Below are positions 1 to 11,283 of a stretch of DNA of 64,000 nt, piece by piece (the stretch's first letter is position 1; each line of letters opens with the position of its first letter). The notes under the pieces were generated by a model. That model did not search any database and was not told the origin of the DNA. It was given only the letters and a program-made list of their open reading frames with translations. The stretch is from Siphonodentalium dalli. Taxonomy: Eukaryota; Mollusca; Scaphopoda; Gadilida; Siphonodentaliidae. The stretch covers positions 150,304,224 to 150,368,223 of the forward strand of contig CP136066.1 of the NCBI GenBank assembly GCA_032622095.1. The letters are read 5' to 3'. The position numbers and the translations under genes are program-made.

Positions 1-1791
1 CATGAACTCACATTTCAAAGGCTAAAAAAGCTATTAACAGAAGCGCCGGTTCTACGATTCTATGATCCTAAAATGGAACTGACAATTTCCTGTGATTCTT
101 CAAGACATGGTATCGGAACGACACTGATGCAGGAAGGCAGAATTGTGGCATATGCATCTAGAACTTTGACGAAATCAGAAGCTAACTGGAGTCAGATTGA
201 ATTGGAACTTTTATCTTGTCTGTACTCTTTGGAACGATTTCATCAATTTGTCTACGGTCGTCATGTCACAATCGAAAATGACCATCGACCGCTAAAATTC
301 ATTCTCGCTAAAGGAATGGCTCAAGCACCGCCGCGAATTGAGCGCATGTTACTGAGACTACAAAAATATTATTTCACATATATTTGGAAACCAGGCAAAG
401 AGCTGCATATCGCGGACGTGTTAAGTCGTGCTCCTCAACCGCATACTGTAGAAGACGCAAAACTGGAGAAAGAAATACAGTGTCACCTGCACCTGATATC
501 CGCGAGTTTGCCATTATCTACCGATAAATTGTGTGAATTCAAAGAAGCAGTGTTTAAGGATGCAGAATTACAACTGCTTAAATCCGTGATTCTGAATGGT
601 TGGCCCGATAGCCAGCGGGATATACCAGAAAAGCTTGTGAAATACTGGAACTTTCGAGAGGAATTATCATGTGATGAAGCGCATTCTCTCATATTCAAGG
701 GCGAGAAATTGATGATTCCCAGTGCATGGAAATTGGATTTACTCAAACGGCTACACGATGATTCACATCTGGGTATAGAGAAATGTGTACTGTGCGCCGC
801 TAATTCTGTGTTCTGGCCTGGTATGTGTAAAGATATCACCCAGTATGTCAACGAGAGTGATGTGTGTCAAAAATATAAGCCGAAACAAGCTGCAGAGCCA
901 ATGCTACCACATGCCCGACCGAATGAGCCATGGATTAAATTAGGTAGTGATGTGTTTCATTGGCATGGAGACAATTATGTATTGTTTGTAGATTATTATT
1001 CTAATTATTTTGACATAGCTAAGCTAACCACATTAACTGCAAATGAACTAGCCATGAAGACGAAATCGATTTTCTCACGTTTCGGAATACCTGAATGCCT
1101 CGTATCTGACAATCAAGCTTCGTATGTCAGTGACACTTACAAAACATTCTTGCGTGAATGGGGCATAAACCACGTGACCTCGAGCCCATACCACCCGATT
1201 TCGAACGGACTGGCAGAGCGTTATGTGGGAGTGGTCTAAGGTCTCCTTCAAAAAGCTTGGGAGGAGAAGAAAGACCCATACTTAGCAATTATGGTGTATA
1301 GGGACAGTCCAGTAATGAATGACAAGTCACCATCTCAATTACTCATGGGACGTAAAATGCGTACTCGAATACCGGTCGTTCGCAAACAGTTGATTCCAAC
1401 CAAACAAAAAAATGTTGGATCCAATAGGTCTGAACAGACGAAGAGACAAAAACATTATTATGACAGGAACACTAAACAGTTGCCACCTCTGGCTGCAAAT
1501 GACAACGTTCGCATATTCGATAGGAAAAACAAGGTGTGGATTCCAGGCTCAGTTGTTCAAACACATGACACACCAAGGTCATATGACATACGCACCCAGA
1601 ACAATGTGTACAGGCGTAATCGCATTGATGTGCGTGTTCAACAAAATTCAGACAATCGCAGTGACCCAGTGACCCTGACATCTGGAAATGAAAATGCTGA
1701 CATTCCGTTTCCTCCACCCACGAATACAAACTTAGTAACCACACGTAGTGGGCGAATTATTAAGCCGCCGAGCAGATTCGGTTACCTGTAA
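1..1791 (+). pseudogene. Ty3/gypsy retrotransposon pol, 3' half (RNase H and integrase), broken
   Basis: The window opens inside the reading frame, which is open from base 1. Residues after about base 70 are an RNase H domain (CDSSRHGIG, ELELL, ENDHRPL, then the end motif HIADVLSRAP). An integrase follows: a zinc-finger region (LHDDSHLG ... DVCQKYKP), a DDE core (GSDVF, VSDNQASY, NGLAERY) and a basic C-terminal part ending near RSGRIIKPPSRFGYL. The frame is cut once by TAA at 1237-1239 just after the DDE glutamate; the same frame resumes at once and runs to TAA at 1789-1791. The second cysteine of the integrase CxxC pair is Tyr, so the copy is further damaged. Gag, protease and most of the reverse transcriptase lie left of the window. 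The polypurine tract and LTR follow directly. Family level is certain; the lineage (Mag-like is possible given the short LTR) is not. Confidence 0.93.
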
Positions 1792-1808
1792 GCTGATTGC
1801 AATATCTT

Positions 1809-1819
1809 AAGGGAGGAGA
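1809..1819 (+). other. Polypurine tract of the Ty3/gypsy element
   Basis: A purine run (aagggaggaga) sits directly before the LTR start TGTAACA. This is the expected position for the plus-strand primer of LTR retrotransposon reverse transcription. Confidence 0.8.
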
Positions 1820-1984
1820 TGTAACATTTAATGCTTAGAGCCAATATAACACCCACATAGACAATGGAACAATCCGGTTATATATAACCTCATGCGTGAC
1901 AATACACGTGGCTCTGTTCTGTATTGATATCTAAATGCTTGATGCTTTATTAAATTCTATATCCAACGCAGTCTAATCATTACA
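1820..1984 (+). repeat. 3' LTR, 165 bp
   Basis: It begins TGTAACA immediately after the polypurine tract and ends ...TTACA, so the TG...CA termini of an LTR are present. It contains a TATATAA-like segment near 1880. The sequence following the LTR is recognisable as a dispersed repeat seen elsewhere in the window (inverted near 23.1 kb), which places the outer edge at or within a few bases of 1984. The 5' LTR is outside the window, so the ends cannot be checked against it. 165 bp is short for an LTR. Confidence 0.75.
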
Positions 1985-2105
1985 AAGATAAAATGCATAA
2001 TCGAGGTTACTAATTGGCAAACAATACCAACTGGTGAACTTCAACCTGTTCCTAGGTCTCCCATAGCAGTTGAGGCTCATCAGAATGAGGTTTCCAGAGG
2101 GTAAA
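1985..2105 (-). repeat. Dispersed repeat fragment (target of the LTR element)
   Basis: Bases 1985-2080 match the reverse complement of about 23043-23120: shared blocks include agataaaatgcataatcga and cctaggtctc. Bases 2063-2105 resemble the reverse complement of about 22846-22890 and 23341-23390. The gypsy element therefore landed in a moderately repeated sequence; the 23.1-kb copy continues past the LTR junction without interruption. Confidence 0.6.
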
Positions 2106-3127
2106 TTTTGTAACACTAGCCCACATGCGGCATGGCGTAACTGAATTCACCATCTTGGGACGTGTGTCATTGTTTATGCGTTTGTGCCGGGGGCCACAGA
2201 CGAATAACGAAACTATTATATTTGACTTTATATCTCCATATTCATTTATCCTGAGATATCCTCAATGCATGTTATGGCTCCAATGAATTGTGTTATCACT
2301 ATTAATTCCTGCTATAAAGATCGATTTGGAACATGTTCTGTATTATTCGGAAATGAATCAAATGGTATATTATTATTGATTAATGCAATACTCAGCAGTC
2401 CGGCATTCTTTTATGTTACCGCGACACTTTCGTACCGGTATGTGTATTTACGATGTAGAAAGTCACTCTTTGATCATCATTGGTGCTTTTATTTCAAAGT
2501 TGTTATGCTGTATCGGTACAGTAACAGTCCTTCCCACGAGATGGGAGCGATTGCTCTCGCACCCATATGCACTCACAATTTTAAATTCACGGGTGCTAAA
2601 ATTTGCACTCGTACATCTTATCCAAATGTTGATGGTCACTGTAATCAAACTATTTGAAGGTATATTTAGATCCCATCTCAGTTAAAATTATGGGCACGTG
2701 AAAGTGTAACTGGACATAGGTCTATCCCACAATGACATTTTGTTTCAGAAAAACCCAACTTACAATTATATTATGGGTGCAGTTACACCTGTATTGCAAG
2801 AGCAAATAAGTGCTCTCGCTGTGTTTTCCTCATGGAAAGGACTGCGGTAACATAGTGCTCAATTGATGCACTGTTTCACAAGCATTCTTTTTAACATTAG
2901 AACATTATTGGTAACCCCTATGTCATACAGGTTTGCTAGTAGCACAATGTAATTTTTATATCAGACTAAATGAGTGTATATACATATATCGGAACACCTT
3001 GGCTGGTTATACATATGTGTTTGTTTGTGAAACATGTATATTGTAGTATGTCACTGTATGTAGATAGACATATGCTCAGACCAAATTTGATAGTTATATA
3101 TGCCGGTATCTGATCATATCTATAATG
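2106..3127. other. No recognisable feature
   Basis: AT-rich sequence with short open frames (longest 130 codons at 2265-2657) that match nothing I recognise, overlap in several frames and lack coding bias. I see no repeat structure that I can support. Confidence 0.5.
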
Positions 3128-3212
3128 CTAGGTACATATCACGATACGCAATCATATCGCGAATGATGTATCGAGATACATATCGTGTTCATGGCATATC
3201 GTACCATCCCTA
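3128..3212. repeat. Small palindromic element remnant, possibly hAT-type
   Basis: The stretch begins ctaggtacatatcacgatac and ends atatcgtaccatccctag, with internal inverted blocks around 'atgtatcgagatacat'. The outer ends are weakly inverted and the right end resembles hAT termini. I see no clear target duplication. Confidence 0.3.
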
Positions 3213-3902
3213 GTGGTGGCTCCATGCTTCCGTACAATTTTCAGTGTTAATTAGAAAATGTTGAACATGGCTGTTTTGTCGAAATATTTATGCTCCGTCT
3301 CAGATTCCATCAATTTTATTGGAAATCCAAGTACATTCCAATTTCTTCCGTTTATGACTTGCAGTTTTGTGCTTTGACAAATAAACGCTGAAATACTTTG
3401 AAGTAGTCGATAACAGACAGTAATTACCTCTTCCTCCATTTACTGCAACATCTCATGTACAGAAATATGCAAGTGTTTGGCAGGTCAGGCACACATGCAC
3501 AATGGTCTATTTAGCTCATTTTGTCTATCATACTAGTAGCCCGAATGAGCTACGTTTTTAATGTGATTTACACGCCTCTATCGATTGCGGACAATAGCAC
3601 GAAAAAACGAGACAAGAATCAATGTTCATTAGATGGCTACCACTCTGATGTCCACAAAGAAACAAAAAAACTCCACGACAAACCACTTTTTTTCTGAACA
3701 CTGGTTCCCTTCCCACGATGCTTAGAAACAAAATGGCGATATGGATGGTGACGAGTCTAAATGGGGAAAATGTTTCAAACTCCGTCAATTTGGCATGATT
3801 TTATCGCTGCAGAGTTGTAGATGATCTTGAGTTTGTTATTTATCGGAAACAGGCGAGATATGCCCGGTGTTTTGTGTTTAAAGTGATGTGAAACACTCCG
3901 GT
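3213..3902. other. No recognisable feature
   Basis: Only short open frames of 60-76 codons on the minus strand with no recognisable domains. I see nothing else in it. Confidence 0.5.
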
Positions 3903-4110
3903 AGGGTGATCAAATACAAATGGAGAACAATCTTGTTCAAAGTAGTATTTTTTACAAATAGACATTAGTATATTCAAATTGATAACACACATCGTCATTC
4001 TTCTATATTAATTATATTAAGTGACTCTCGATGGCGAAATCGTTTTCGCTAGTTTAACGCCGATAGATGCGTCCCAAATCGAGTAGTAAATATTTACAAT
4101 TGAACGTTGT
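3903..4110 (+). repeat. Dispersed repeat, copy 1
   Basis: This is a diverged direct copy of about 8547-8705: both start gggtgatcaaat, share 'caaagtagt' and 'gacaacacac'-like blocks, and end near tatttacaattga. No termini or coding capacity are visible. Confidence 0.6.
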
Positions 4111-4216
4111 TCTGACGATGTTTTCCCTGGAGTGGTACGGTCGATTTGCTTCAAATTTTCGGAGATGTTAGTAGAATGTTACATTCCTCCAGTTATCATA
4201 GCGCCTGAATACTAAC

Positions 4217-4475
4217 CAGGTCTGGCAAATGTGAGAATACAGCTACAATAGCTGTATTCAGCTAACCTAGCTGTATTCAGCTATATATTATACTCTCAAA
4301 GCGGCTGTTTTTCGATAATAAACTAGAAGCGCTAATTTGCGCATCAAAATTAGGCTACCCTATTCTCCGGTCACCCTCAACCAAATCAAAATCGTCGCTT
4401 GTGTTCTGACAAAGTGTTGCCTTTTGTCGGCACGACGATGGTGATTATGTGTGAAAACTTACTACGGCGGTCGAT
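4217..4475 (+). repeat. Left terminal inverted repeat
   Basis: Reverse complement of 6033-6291 with few mismatches, from CAGGTCTGG through 'acttactacgg' to the shared gtcgat. Similarity stops at that point on both sides. Confidence 0.85.
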
Positions 4476-4715
4476 AACGGTTAATATAAACTCTCTTATG
4501 CAATGCGGAATACCTTGAAAAATACCTTAAATACAATATTTATCACCGAAGATGGAACATCTTAATCATTCCCGGAAGTATCAATATGATGCTGCTAAAA
4601 CTCAGTTTGGTTGGTGCGTTAAAACAGGTAAAAATGGGAACATCTCTAGCCAGAGTTTAACCGAGCGAGTTCCACTCACTGCTTGAGCTGATTCTCTCCA
4701 AAAATACGGAAACGC

Positions 4716-4723
4716 ATACATGT
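4716..4723. repeat. Left 8-bp target-site duplication of the hAT element
   Basis: ATACATGT directly before the element end TAGAGGTGCC; the identical 8 bases stand at 5599-5606. Confidence 0.85.
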
Positions 4724-5598
4724 TAGAGGTGCCACGATTATTGATTTTGATAATCGATAATCGGTTGTCAATAATCGACTATAATCGATTAATCGTACCT
4801 AATAACTTCAGTGGAAGATTTCCGTAATATGGCCTATTGGCTGGGGGCTGGTTAAATGCACTGTCGCTGATTGTGGCATCGGCTGATGTAATTTTTTACA
4901 TTAATAAAGTGCATCATAAACCACAGTTAATGACCAATGAACACAATGTATTGAATACCACCACAGTTCTCGGCGATGTTATGATTATAATATTTGTGAG
5001 TTCATTTGAACAAACGTTGCGATTGATTTCAGTTACGAATAGCCAAACATACAAACAATATAAAAGTAGGAAAGTTAGAAAGTATAAGTTTCATCAAACA
5101 TCCAGTGCGTGGTTAACAATCACAAACGTGTGCCCCCACCCGCAAATTACAGGACTTAGAACAAGTTAAGTATGATACACGATAACCTGTATTAGTAACA
5201 TCTAAGGTGACAGTCGGCACATTTCAAAGCCATAGTGCCACCTGTCAAGTTTAAATTTATATACAACGACGTCGCCATAAGTTCAAAGCTGCAGTGCCAC
5301 CGATTTGTAGAATATACAATGGGCCGAAGAGTAACCATGTCGCATCATCAAATGAACTGCCGAGTGTTTGCAACATAAGTTAGTAGTACTCATGTTGTCG
5401 GAATCTCTTTGATTAAATTGATGTTGTTAACCCTTCGGTTGTAGATTAAACTGTGTAAAAGAAACACCGTATTCAATAATACCCGGCATTTTCCGACGTC
5501 TGAAATAAATAACGCAGATTAATCGACTATGGAAATGGTAATCGATTATCGGCTTTATCAACGGTTCATCGATTATACGATTAATCGTGGTACCCCTA
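4724..5598. mobile_element. hAT-type non-autonomous transposon, 875 bp, nested
   Basis: The termini TAGAGGTGCCACGATTA and its imperfect reverse complement TAATCGTGGTACCCCTA are inverted, and a perfect 8-bp direct repeat ATACATGT flanks both. That duplication length is the hallmark of hAT transposition. Subterminal 'taatcgat' motifs occur many times at both ends, as expected for transposase binding sites. The interior holds only an unrecognised open frame of about 110 codons (4837-5169, non-ATG start) with no DDE or BED features, so it depends on a transposase in trans. It inserted into the older long-TIR element that surrounds it. Confidence 0.88.
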
Positions 5599-6032
5599 AT
5601 ACATGTATGTCGAATCGCGAAAATACAAATACCAATGTTATGTTTAGTAAGTTTTCACACATTATATATTTTCCCGCCAAAACAGATTGAATAGTTCTGA
5701 CTCGCTAACGAACAGGACTTCATGTTTGAAATACTTCAGAAATTATATAAGTCGCATTTTCATTTCAGTTGTCCCTATGTTGTGCCATACATTTGCAATA
5801 TGCCGCACAATATCTGTATATACCGTTATGAATAGTTACCAGTATCGCTCACAAACCGCTAGTGGTACCGTATGTAATTCTAAATGCTCAATATAGGTAC
5901 ACCATTCTAATGCCCCCTACCGGTTTAGCATCGGGAAGAAGTAAACGAGTGTTTGGGATGAATTTGATCTTTATTTTATAAGTTAGTTAATGAATGCATT
6001 TGCAGAAAATAGTCCCCAGAATATTTACTGAC

Positions 6033-6291
6033 ATCGACCACCGTAGTAAGTTTTCACACAAAATCAGAATTGCCGTGTCGACAAAATGCAACACTTTGTC
6101 AGAACACAAGCGATGATTTTGATTTGGTTGAGGGTGACCGGAGAATATGGTAGCCTAATTTTGATGCGCAAATTAGCGCTTCTAGTTTATTATCGAAAAA
6201 CAGCCGGTTTGAGAGTATAATTTATAGCTGAATACAGCTAGGTTAGCTGAATACAGCTATTGTAGCTGTATTCTCACATTTGCCAGACCTG
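6033..6291 (-). repeat. Right terminal inverted repeat
   Basis: Mirror of 4217-4475. The flanking CTAAC at 6292-6296 repeats the left flank. Confidence 0.85.
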
Positions 6292-6296
6292 CTAAC

Positions 6297-6761
6297 TATC
6301 AGTTTCACGCACCCGAACAAGTACATAATATGTCTTTAATGCTTTTAATAGTTTTATTTGAGATATGTTTGTCTGGCTATTTGGTAATGTTCACAACTTG
6401 TCTCTTTATATTAGGATACCGATTTATATATTCGATTAAAACCTTATTTTTGGGACTTTATGTCCAGTAACTGTGTTATAACTGAACTATGTCGAAATTT
6501 ACGACGAAAATAGGAGATTTCAGAACCGACTTACTTTCTATCAAAAAGTGGTGGTCCGAGCTGGAACAAAATTTATTATGAAAGAAAATTATCGCTCTAA
6601 TATATTACCCCCTCAGTGTGAGTCCGTGCATCTTGAAAGCAGTCGAAATTTCATATTTCGCTGACGACGACATTGTTTTTGTTTTCTTGTTTTCCCGCCA
6701 GATTTCATACCGGGGATTTCCCTAATTTAAAAATAGACTCACTTATCATTGATGTTGTAGC
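6297..6761. other. No recognisable feature
   Basis: AT-rich spacer between two transposons. I see no open frame, repeat or motif that I can support. Confidence 0.5.
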
Positions 6762-6769
6762 TCTATTTG

Positions 6770-8328
6770 AGGGTATCACCCCCCCCCCCTTTCGGTACGC
6801 GGGATTCAGGGTGTTTTGAAGCCGTACGCGGGATTCATACCCCCCGAATTAACTGGTATTCGGGTTCAAGCAAAACATCTTGGACGCAGGTTTTGATGGC
6901 GCAAAATAATATTTTGTGCTAGTTATATGTACCGGTATATATGAATAGCTTCTTGGGCATATTCGACCACCATGCCATCATAAACAGAGACGTGGCGACA
7001 GGGGGGGGGTCTCACCCCCCCCCCCCAACTTTGGTCAAAATTTTCAACAGTTGGAAATTTCATACCTGCCAAAACATTAGTTGGAAATTTCACACCTATA
7101 ATAGATTGAAATGTTCTTGTAGTTTGATTTTCAAACAATTTATTGGGGGGGGGGGGGAATTAATTGTTTTTGGACCAATATTTGCATATTTTCCTATTTT
7201 TTGTCAAAATTTTGGACTGAAATGGTCATCAGTTGGAAATTTCCAACCTCAGGAAGGTGACAGGTTGGAAATTTCCAACACTTGGAAATCTTGTGTCCTG
7301 ATCCCTCCCCCGTGGCCAGTCAAAAAATGCTAGTTAATTTAAGAAAACAATATTCTCATACATTTGGTCAACATTGGCATTGGAATTGTCATCAGTTGTA
7401 AATTTTCCAACCTAAGTGGCGTGTCAGGTTTGAAATTTCCAACTCTAAGAATGCTTGACGCTAGTCTAGATGCTAGGATTTTGCGATTTTCTTGTTCAGA
7501 TTAAAAAAAATTCCCACACCGGGCCGAACCATGGTCGGCCCGGCGTGCCATTGTCTCTCCCCTGTGGCCAATACAAAAATGCTAATAACTTTAACAATAT
7601 TTTACTACATTTGATCAAACTTGTGGTCATCAGTTGGAGAATTTTCAAACCTGAGGCGGAGTATGAGGTTTGAAATTTCCAACACTATAGGAAAGCTTTA
7701 GTTGAGGCCAGTCTGGATGCTAGGATTTGTGATTTCTTGTTCAAATTAAAAAAAATTCTCACACCGGCCAAACAACGATGGTCAGCTCGGTGTGTCGTGG
7801 TCTCTTGTCCGTAGCCGTGTGCATTTGTATGGAGTTAGACCACTAGATGTTAGGATTTATGCAATGTTTCAGGTTAAAATATCTGATTGTTCTCATACCG
7901 GGAATATATAGAACCATGGTTTATGAAGATATAGGATATTAGGCCTAAACACTGAGGTGGAAGGGGGGTGTGCAAATGGAATTATGCAAAACTTGTGTTC
8001 GGTCTGATTCTGACTCAAGAGGGGGGGGGGTGCAGTTGGAAATTCCAAAGGTGGACACCCCCCAACGGAAACCCTCTAGCCACATCCCTGATCATAAAGT
8101 ATCATTAATGGTATCATAACGGCCTCATAACGCGACCGGCATCATAATGTGTCTATGTAACTTCTGCTTGAATCTGTCTGATATTAAAACAGTCAATTTG
8201 TATGTCATTTATCGCATATTATTTCTTAACATGTATTCAGGATTCACCCCCCAAAATTAACTCGTATTCAGGATTCACCCCCCAAAATTAACTCGTATTC
8301 GGGATTCAGGGGGAGGGGCTGATACCCT
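6770..8328. mobile_element. Non-autonomous element with AGGGTATCA termini, 1.56 kb
   Basis: The left end AGGGTATCAcccc and right end ggggcTGATACCCT are inverted. They are flanked by tctatttg (6762-6769) and cctatttg (8329-8336), an 8-bp direct repeat with one mismatch. Subterminal blocks 'gggattcagg' and 'attaactggtattcggg' also recur inverted near both ends (6804-6870 and 8238-8310). The interior is built of degenerate ~240-bp repeats, C/G runs of 9 or more, and many copies of ttggaaatttccaa. No transposase is seen. The 8-bp duplication suggests hAT; the termini are short, so I am only fairly sure. Confidence 0.6.
7210..7905 (+). repeat. Degenerate tandem repeat, ~240 bp unit
   Basis: Units start near 7214, 7374, 7617 and 7832 (partial). 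Each has 'gtcatcagttg-aaattt', then 'gatgctaggattt', then 'cttgttcagattaaaaaaaatt' and 'cacaccgg'. The second unit contains a strong GC-rich palindrome near 7520-7545 (ccgggccga / tcggcccgg around ccatgg). Confidence 0.7.
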
Positions 8329-8546
8329 CCTATTTGTGAAACGCTGACATGCAAGACTGAATGTGTCAGTCGCTATTAACATAATTTAACACAAATTTGG
8401 TGTGTTGGATACCCAAATTGGTTACCTACCTTGATCGTTGCACACAGATCTGTCACCGACAATTCGCATAACTTTAAGTTTAAATGTGTGAACAATACAA
8501 TCGAGAACACTATCGGAAAGCCCTCCCGATTGTGACTCAGGTTTAT

Positions 8547-8705
8547 ATTGGGTGATCAAATGGATATGGAGAATAATCTTGCTCAAAGTAGTTATTATTA
8601 CGAATAGTAATCCAAATTGACAACACACACTGTCACCGTCATGCTTATATATCACCAGAGTTGCGTCCCGAATCGAGATGTAATTATTTACAATTGAGCG
8701 TATTA
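8547..8705 (+). repeat. Dispersed repeat, copy 2
   Basis: Diverged direct copy of 3903-4110 (gggtgatcaaatgg ... atttacaattgagcg). It is followed by a run of 15 C at about 8724-8740. The remaining bases between 8337 and 8852 show nothing else. Confidence 0.6.
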
Positions 8706-8852
8706 GAGCTTGAGCTGCATGTATACCCCCCCCCCCCCCCTCCTGTGCGGATTTTTGGTGGTTATGATATCTTTGTAGAACTATATCAGTCCTTCAATTT
8801 GCCGGTTGTTTGCCATCTTGCTATGGGGGCTTTATAGAGTTATCGGTCTTTG

Positions 8853-10040
8853 AATCCAAGATGGCCACCAACATTGAATATCTGACCAGGAAAATTTCAA
8901 TTCGCAATTACTCAGGAAGCTTATGAGGTACGGTATTACGTCGTGCGATATGTCATTTTATTCATAATTGAGTACTCCTTATTTATAGGTATGTATAAAT
9001 TTCATATATAAACATGGCCGCCGGAATTGGAAAATATGATACTTTTTCATTATCAGTTTTATTTCTGCTGTTTGGAAATGTTCGAGAATTGTCACTTTAT
9101 TTTGTATATTTTATATTAACTGATCACTGGCACAATGAAATAAGAAATTCTTTGGGTCTTAGCCCTTCCGATACTTGAACAAAATTGATTTTACAGAATG
9201 CGGTATAAAAATTTTCACAAAAAAAATCACAATTGGGATTCTAATCACATTTCAAACAGGAATGAGCAGAACTGTGTTATGTAAGTGAGGCATACCATTA
9301 CCCATGAATATTCCATGTCATTGGAACCAAAATTGTTACTTAATTACTTAATTGGTTACTTAATTGCTCAAAATGGCCGCCAAAATAGCCTCCAAAATAT
9401 GGAAAATTGTCAATATTGCCCCAGCGTGCCCTGCACCTGCTTAAAAGTTATGGTTGATGAATAAAATTGGCTATTCTGCCTTTTATCCGTTGAAAACTAA
9501 CATATCTGATTTATCTTGGTTAATTTTTAGTATCGTAACCACTGACATTACCAGAAATATTGGATTTTACTCTCACAAACTTGACATAAATATCGGCAAA
9601 AATTAACTTTTTAGGTACGGACCATTTTTTTTTAAAGTAAACTGAAACTATCTTTCGTATGGAAGGTGTTTATTGTTTTGATCTATTTAAAATGTGTCAC
9701 ACTAAGGTGTTCAAAGACCAAATTACTCCAGATGGCTTCCAAACTGGCAACCAATTTGGGTAAAAGTGGAATTTGTGACTCACTTGGTTATTATACATGT
9801 TAGGTAATCAACTGACAACTAATTTTTATATCTGGCAGTCCCATTTCCTTATGGGTCATGACAAATTAATTTTAAAGATGCAGTATGGAAATTTGCCGAA
9901 AAACACTTTTGGGATTCTGGCCACATTTTAAAAAGGAAATGGGCAGAACTTTGAAACGGAACTGAGATGAAACATAATCTGTGGCTATTCTGACTCATTA
10001 GGATAAAAATATGAACTTGATACAAGAGGGAGGTCAAGCA
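8853..10040 (+). repeat. Left arm of fold-back element 1
   Basis: Its reverse complement appears at 12640-14180 plus 20367-20490. It shares diverged direct similarity with 24340-25390 and 27060-27500 (blocks such as acagaatgcggtataaaatttc, described here by the core gaatgcggtataa, and gtaagtgaggcata). No open frame longer than about 60 codons. Confidence 0.75.
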
Positions 10041-10057
10041 TCATGAGTGGGGTGTCC

Positions 10058-10065
10058 ATTGTTAG
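10058..10065. repeat. Left target duplication of hAT element
   Basis: ATTGTTAG before CAGGGCCG; the right copy is ATTGTGAG at 11276-11283, one mismatch. Confidence 0.75.
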
Positions 10066-11275
10066 CAGGGCCGTAAATCATGGGAGTGTGGGGTGTCACA
10101 CCCCAACATATCCAGGTAGTTAGTTCGTCTGGCAGTTGTCGGGCAAAGACAGTGTAACTTGTTCATACAAAGCCCTGCAGTTGCAATCAATGTTTCTGAA
10201 AAATGCCCGACATAATTTTTAAATATTTCTCCTGGAGTCTGAGTTTGCCCAACAGCAGCATTCATGTGTGTACATAAATTTATAGCAGCTTAATGGGATG
10301 CAATAAATCGGCTGTAACTGTGTTACATATATCTGGTGTTACCCAGTGCTAAAATTGTGATGGCCATTCCTTGTAAAATTTATTGTAATATAATGGCGTC
10401 ATATTAACACCAGATACCACAGAGTGAGCCATAAAAAATGCCACAGTTAAGCTACAGTAAGGCTATACAGGTGCCAGAATGTGTCTTATCTAACTAAGTG
10501 ACAACTCATTTATTAATGGGAGACTTTCAATTCGCATAAACCATAGGGGTCTTTGAACTCACTTTTAATGGCAGAACTATCAAATTAGTCCGGCGTCTAG
10601 TATAGCATAACATGACCCAATTGAGTGTATCCAATATAAGCGATGGACAGACAAATATACTTCATTCGAGAATAAATTTCTCATCATGGATGAACCATTA
10701 TCAAAGAAACCCAAAATTCAGAGAAATCGAACTTATCGGCACACAAAGTTAAATGTAAAGTTTGCGGAAGTGTAATGAAAGATAGGCGAATTAAGATTGG
10801 CGAATAATTAGTAATATGCTCTCTATATAAAGTCTGTAACTGATTTAGTTTAACAGTGCACAATTCAAAATATTCCAGTATATTCATCATGGATACATTC
10901 TCAATGGATCTGCCATTCACAATGTAAAAATATATACATGTATTCTAACTTTTGAAGCATGTGGTGTTATTGTTCATAATAAGCCTGTGTATATTCCAAG
11001 GATTCCTTTAAGTTCAAAAGAAATTATCTTCTTCCTGGTGAGTACACGCATTGTTTTCTAATCTCATATAACATTGATATTGTGCTGAAAGGGTATGTCA
11101 GGTCAGCCCATTAGCTCCATGCCTAGTCTCTGGAGTAAGCCAACGTCTGTGGACAGTACCCATAATTCAATGGGGGGGGGAGAAGGGAGAACCCCAGACA
11201 AATTGGGCAATTTGGTGGAGACGTCGGACAAAGAAGCGATACACCCCCCAATATGTTGGGGAAGTTACGGCCCTG
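10066..11275 (+). mobile_element. hAT-type element, 1.21 kb, decayed
   Basis: CAGGGCCGTAA at the left end and TTACGGCCCTG at the right are inverted, and the sub-ends (gggtgt-acacccc, ccaacatat) pair too. An 8-bp direct repeat with one mismatch flanks it. CAGGG...CCCTG ends with 8-bp duplications are typical of hAT. Around 10736-10805 the plus strand reads KCKVCGSVMKDRRIKIG, which looks like the first half of a BED-type zinc finger. The frame stops soon after, so no active transposase is made. It sits inside the minisatellite core of fold-back element 1: both flanks continue the 42-bp repeat. Confidence 0.82.
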
Positions 11276-11283
11276 ATTGTGAG

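Larger units (their letters stand above)
4217..6291. mobile_element. Non-autonomous DNA transposon with 259-bp terminal inverted repeats
   Basis: The left end CAGGTCTGGCAAATGTGAG and the right end, its reverse complement, open inverted repeats that remain alignable for about 259 bp (4217-4475 and 6033-6291). CTAAC stands directly outside both ends (4212-4216, 6292-6296), suggesting a 5-bp target duplication. The CAGG...CCTG ends are hAT-like, but hAT elements make 8-bp duplications, so the superfamily is left open. The interior has no transposase and is split by a nested hAT-type element at 4724-5598; without that insertion the element is about 1.2 kb. The tips carry short inverted motifs (agctgtattcagct) that would form hairpins. 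Confidence 0.85.

Noticed and set aside
4837-5169. 110-codon frame in the nested hAT element as a transposase
   Set aside because: No ATG start, no DDE, BED or dimerisation motif; too short.
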